Source of the DNA: Epiperipatus broadwayi
Taxonomy: Eukaryota; Onychophora; Udeonychophora; Euonychophora; Peripatidae
Reading direction: 5' to 3'
NCBI GenBank assembly: GCA_028023455.1
Contig: JAQFVV010006275.1
Span: 1,869,279-1,933,278 of the forward strand
Length of the DNA stretch: 64,000 nucleotides
Below are positions 62,546 through 64,000 of this stretch, in pieces. The notes beneath the pieces are model-generated. The model was not told where the DNA came from. It made no database searches and worked only from the letters and a program-made list of their open reading frames with translations. Each line of letters opens with the position of its first letter. Position 1 is the stretch's first letter. Made by a program: the position numbers and the translations under genes.

Positions 62546-63555
62546 CATGGGTGGGAAGCATTTTTTCTACCAAGAGCCTTTTGTGTGTGTATAATCTGAT
62601 TCATGGGTCATACAAAATTATCATCTTAAAAATTGCTCTACTACATTTGATCAAAAATTTAATTAATTTACTTTCATCTGGAAGGCCAATTTCAACTTTC
62701 CCCATTTAAATGAGGGATATGCTTTTTTGTTAATTAAAAATAAAGTACATCATAATTATTAATGACTATTCCTCATTTACTTACAATTTTTCGGATTTAC
62801 CTTGAACCTATCTTTATGACATATATTCTTAAATTTCTTTATATGATATGAATAGGTTAATTCTATAGCAGCTAGGAAGCAGTCTCCTATAAATTTCCTT
62901 TCAGAAAATGGTTTCAGTTTTCTGGGGTTTTTTTTGCAATAAACTTGCACTCACGGAATTTTCTGCCTTGTTTGTACTTTTTATAAAACATGTCACCTAC
63001 TTGATGAAAATTCTTTTCAAGTTTTCTATTAGTCAGAACATTTGATAAATAATATGTTCTTTATTGACTGAAATACTTTCCAGATATATGCATATTAATT
63101 TACTATTTCTTTTTACAAAAAAAAAAAAAAAATATGCATTGGTCTATTTCTTTTCAAATGCTGATTTTCTTTGCCAATTTTTTTTTTTCCATATGTCATA
63201 GCATCGGCCGGGACGCGAACCCACAACCGTCTGCAACCAACTACTTGCTTGCATGGCGGCTGCGATACCTCTCGGCTAACAACGCAAGACAAAATTTTTT
63301 TATTATCTTATTTTGTACAGCTGTTCTAATAAAAAAAAAAGAGGTACAATTTTAGTTTTAGTTTTGCTAGTTATACATTTGTCTCCAAAAATTATTATAC
63401 AAACAAAGTGTTCTCAGTGTCATAGATTAAATCTATAGTTAGATAGACCACACAAAATGTAAATAATTTGATAGAATGTTGTATTTCTGATAGTATGAAA
63501 TAAAATTATTATAATGGCTGGACTTGGCCTATGGGCCAGAAATTCCCCATTCCTG
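62546..63555. mobile_element. hAT-type nonautonomous element, about 1010 bp
   Basis: The left end CATGGGTGGGAAGC with TTTTTTCTACCAAGAGCC and the right end GGCCTATGGGCCAG with AATTCCCCATTCCTG match the familiar termini of Charlie-like hAT MITEs. With CA...TG ends the flanks TCTTAGAG and CCTTAGAG form a 7-of-8 target duplication. Shifting the edges by two bases gives an exact TTAGAGCA (62540-62547 and 63558-63565). No transposase frame. A tRNA-derived SINE lies inside. Confidence 0.75.
63178..63290 (-). mobile_element. tRNA-derived SINE or tRNA pseudogene
   Basis: On the minus strand the A box TAGCCGAGAGG (plus 63268-63278) and B box GGTTCGCGTCC (plus 63211-63221) are 46 bases apart. GCGTTGT and CCGATGC can pair at six of seven positions as an acceptor stem. 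The D and anticodon arms do not fold as a normal tRNA, and a run of eleven A follows the 3' end. This fits a short SINE whose head came from a Ser/Leu-like tRNA, inserted in the hAT element. It is the most G+C-rich spot in the area. Confidence 0.65.
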
Positions 63556-63565
63556 CCTTAGAGCA

Positions 63566-64000
63566 ACAACAAATATATATAAGGTTATAGCACATTTCTA
63601 TTCTTGTTTACTTTCTATGAATAGTAGACAGAAAAAATCCTAAGCAAGTTTGGAACCTGAAAAAATTTCCAAGCTTTAACTGGGTCAGATTCAAAGCCTT
63701 GAACATGAGTATGGAGAAAGATATACTACATTATAAGACTTTCAATGTGTGTGATTGCAAGATCTAATGCAAATTGTCAAGATAATCCTAACTTAAACTA
63801 AAATAATGTCTGGCAGTCATGAAAATTTAAAGTGTTCTTTGTTTGAATATTAGAAATTGCTGGATTTTAGAAAGCCAGATTTATATTATAACTGTCTATT
63901 AATGAAAAATAATTTTTAATAAACCACAAATGCTTTTGTATGTCTCATTGTAAAATAACTACTAGTATATGGTCGTATTTCTTAATGTTGGTAGATTGAA
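63566..64000. other. A+T-rich noncoding end of window
   Basis: No gene, repeat or motif recognised. Confidence 0.45.

Noticed and set aside
63178-63290. Functional tRNA gene
   Set aside because: The D and anticodon arms do not fold normally and an A tail follows, so a SINE or pseudogene is more likely.
1-64000. CRISPR array, operons, bacterial or phage genes
   Set aside because: No regular repeat-spacer pattern, no dense coding, and the elements are typical of animal genomes.

Overview
This window reads as nuclear DNA from an animal with a very A+T-rich, transposon-rich genome. By eye about three quarters of the bases are A or T. There are no operons, ribosome binding sites or dense genes. 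The standard code works for the recognisable proteins. The transposon mix (piggyBac, hAT, Penelope-like, APE-type LINE, chromovirus-like/Gypsy LTR element, tRNA-derived SINEs) and GT-AG splice signals point to a metazoan, most likely an invertebrate. I cannot assign a phylum from the sequence alone. Most of the window is old, nested mobile DNA; only two short exons look like host genes.

Layout. 1-5478 is one copy (B1, cut by the window edge) of an unclassified noncoding repeat. It carries a piggyBac-type MITE (1147-1986), and inside that MITE lies a sequencing-adapter remnant (1594-1616). 5479-11776 is A+T-rich DNA with little I can name. 11777-14260 is a copy (A1) of a second unclassified repeat, with a hairpin element at 12088-12328. 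14442-25759 is a minus-strand LTR retrotransposon with unusually long LTRs (about 2.26 kb), a primer-binding site, a degenerate interior with one long open frame (18233-19714), an integrase tail (17350-17646), and a 5'-truncated LINE inserted in its 5' LTR (22417-25212). 25760-29638 holds a decayed minus-strand coding region with coiled-coil and P-loop fragments. 29639-37580 is a second copy of repeat A, split at an (AT)n tract by a full inverted copy of repeat B (B2, 29990-34638).

The right half is sparser. It has a folded-back Penelope-like fragment (39912-40735), an 81-bp tandem repeat (42852-43090), a plausible minus-strand terminal exon with poly(A) signal (43214-43464), a decayed Penelope-like reverse transcriptase (46054-47060), a candidate LTR with a tRNA-Pro-like primer-binding site (48990-49321), a nearly perfect 405-bp palindrome (49811-50215), a plus-strand first exon that looks like a CD36/LIMP-2-type membrane protein with an upstream TCACGTGA box (54001-54355), a 39-bp minisatellite (57738-58115), and two hAT elements (58929-59378 and 62546-63555), the second containing a tRNA-derived SINE.

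The insertions can be ordered from the sequence. Repeat A came first, repeat B inserted in its (AT)n tract, and the piggyBac MITE entered B1 but not B2. The LTR element entered an (AT)n tract, and the LINE entered its 5' LTR later. No complete host gene and no working multi-gene system is visible. The best leads are the adapter join, the unclassified A and B families, the chimeric-looking ORF of the LTR element, and the two exons.
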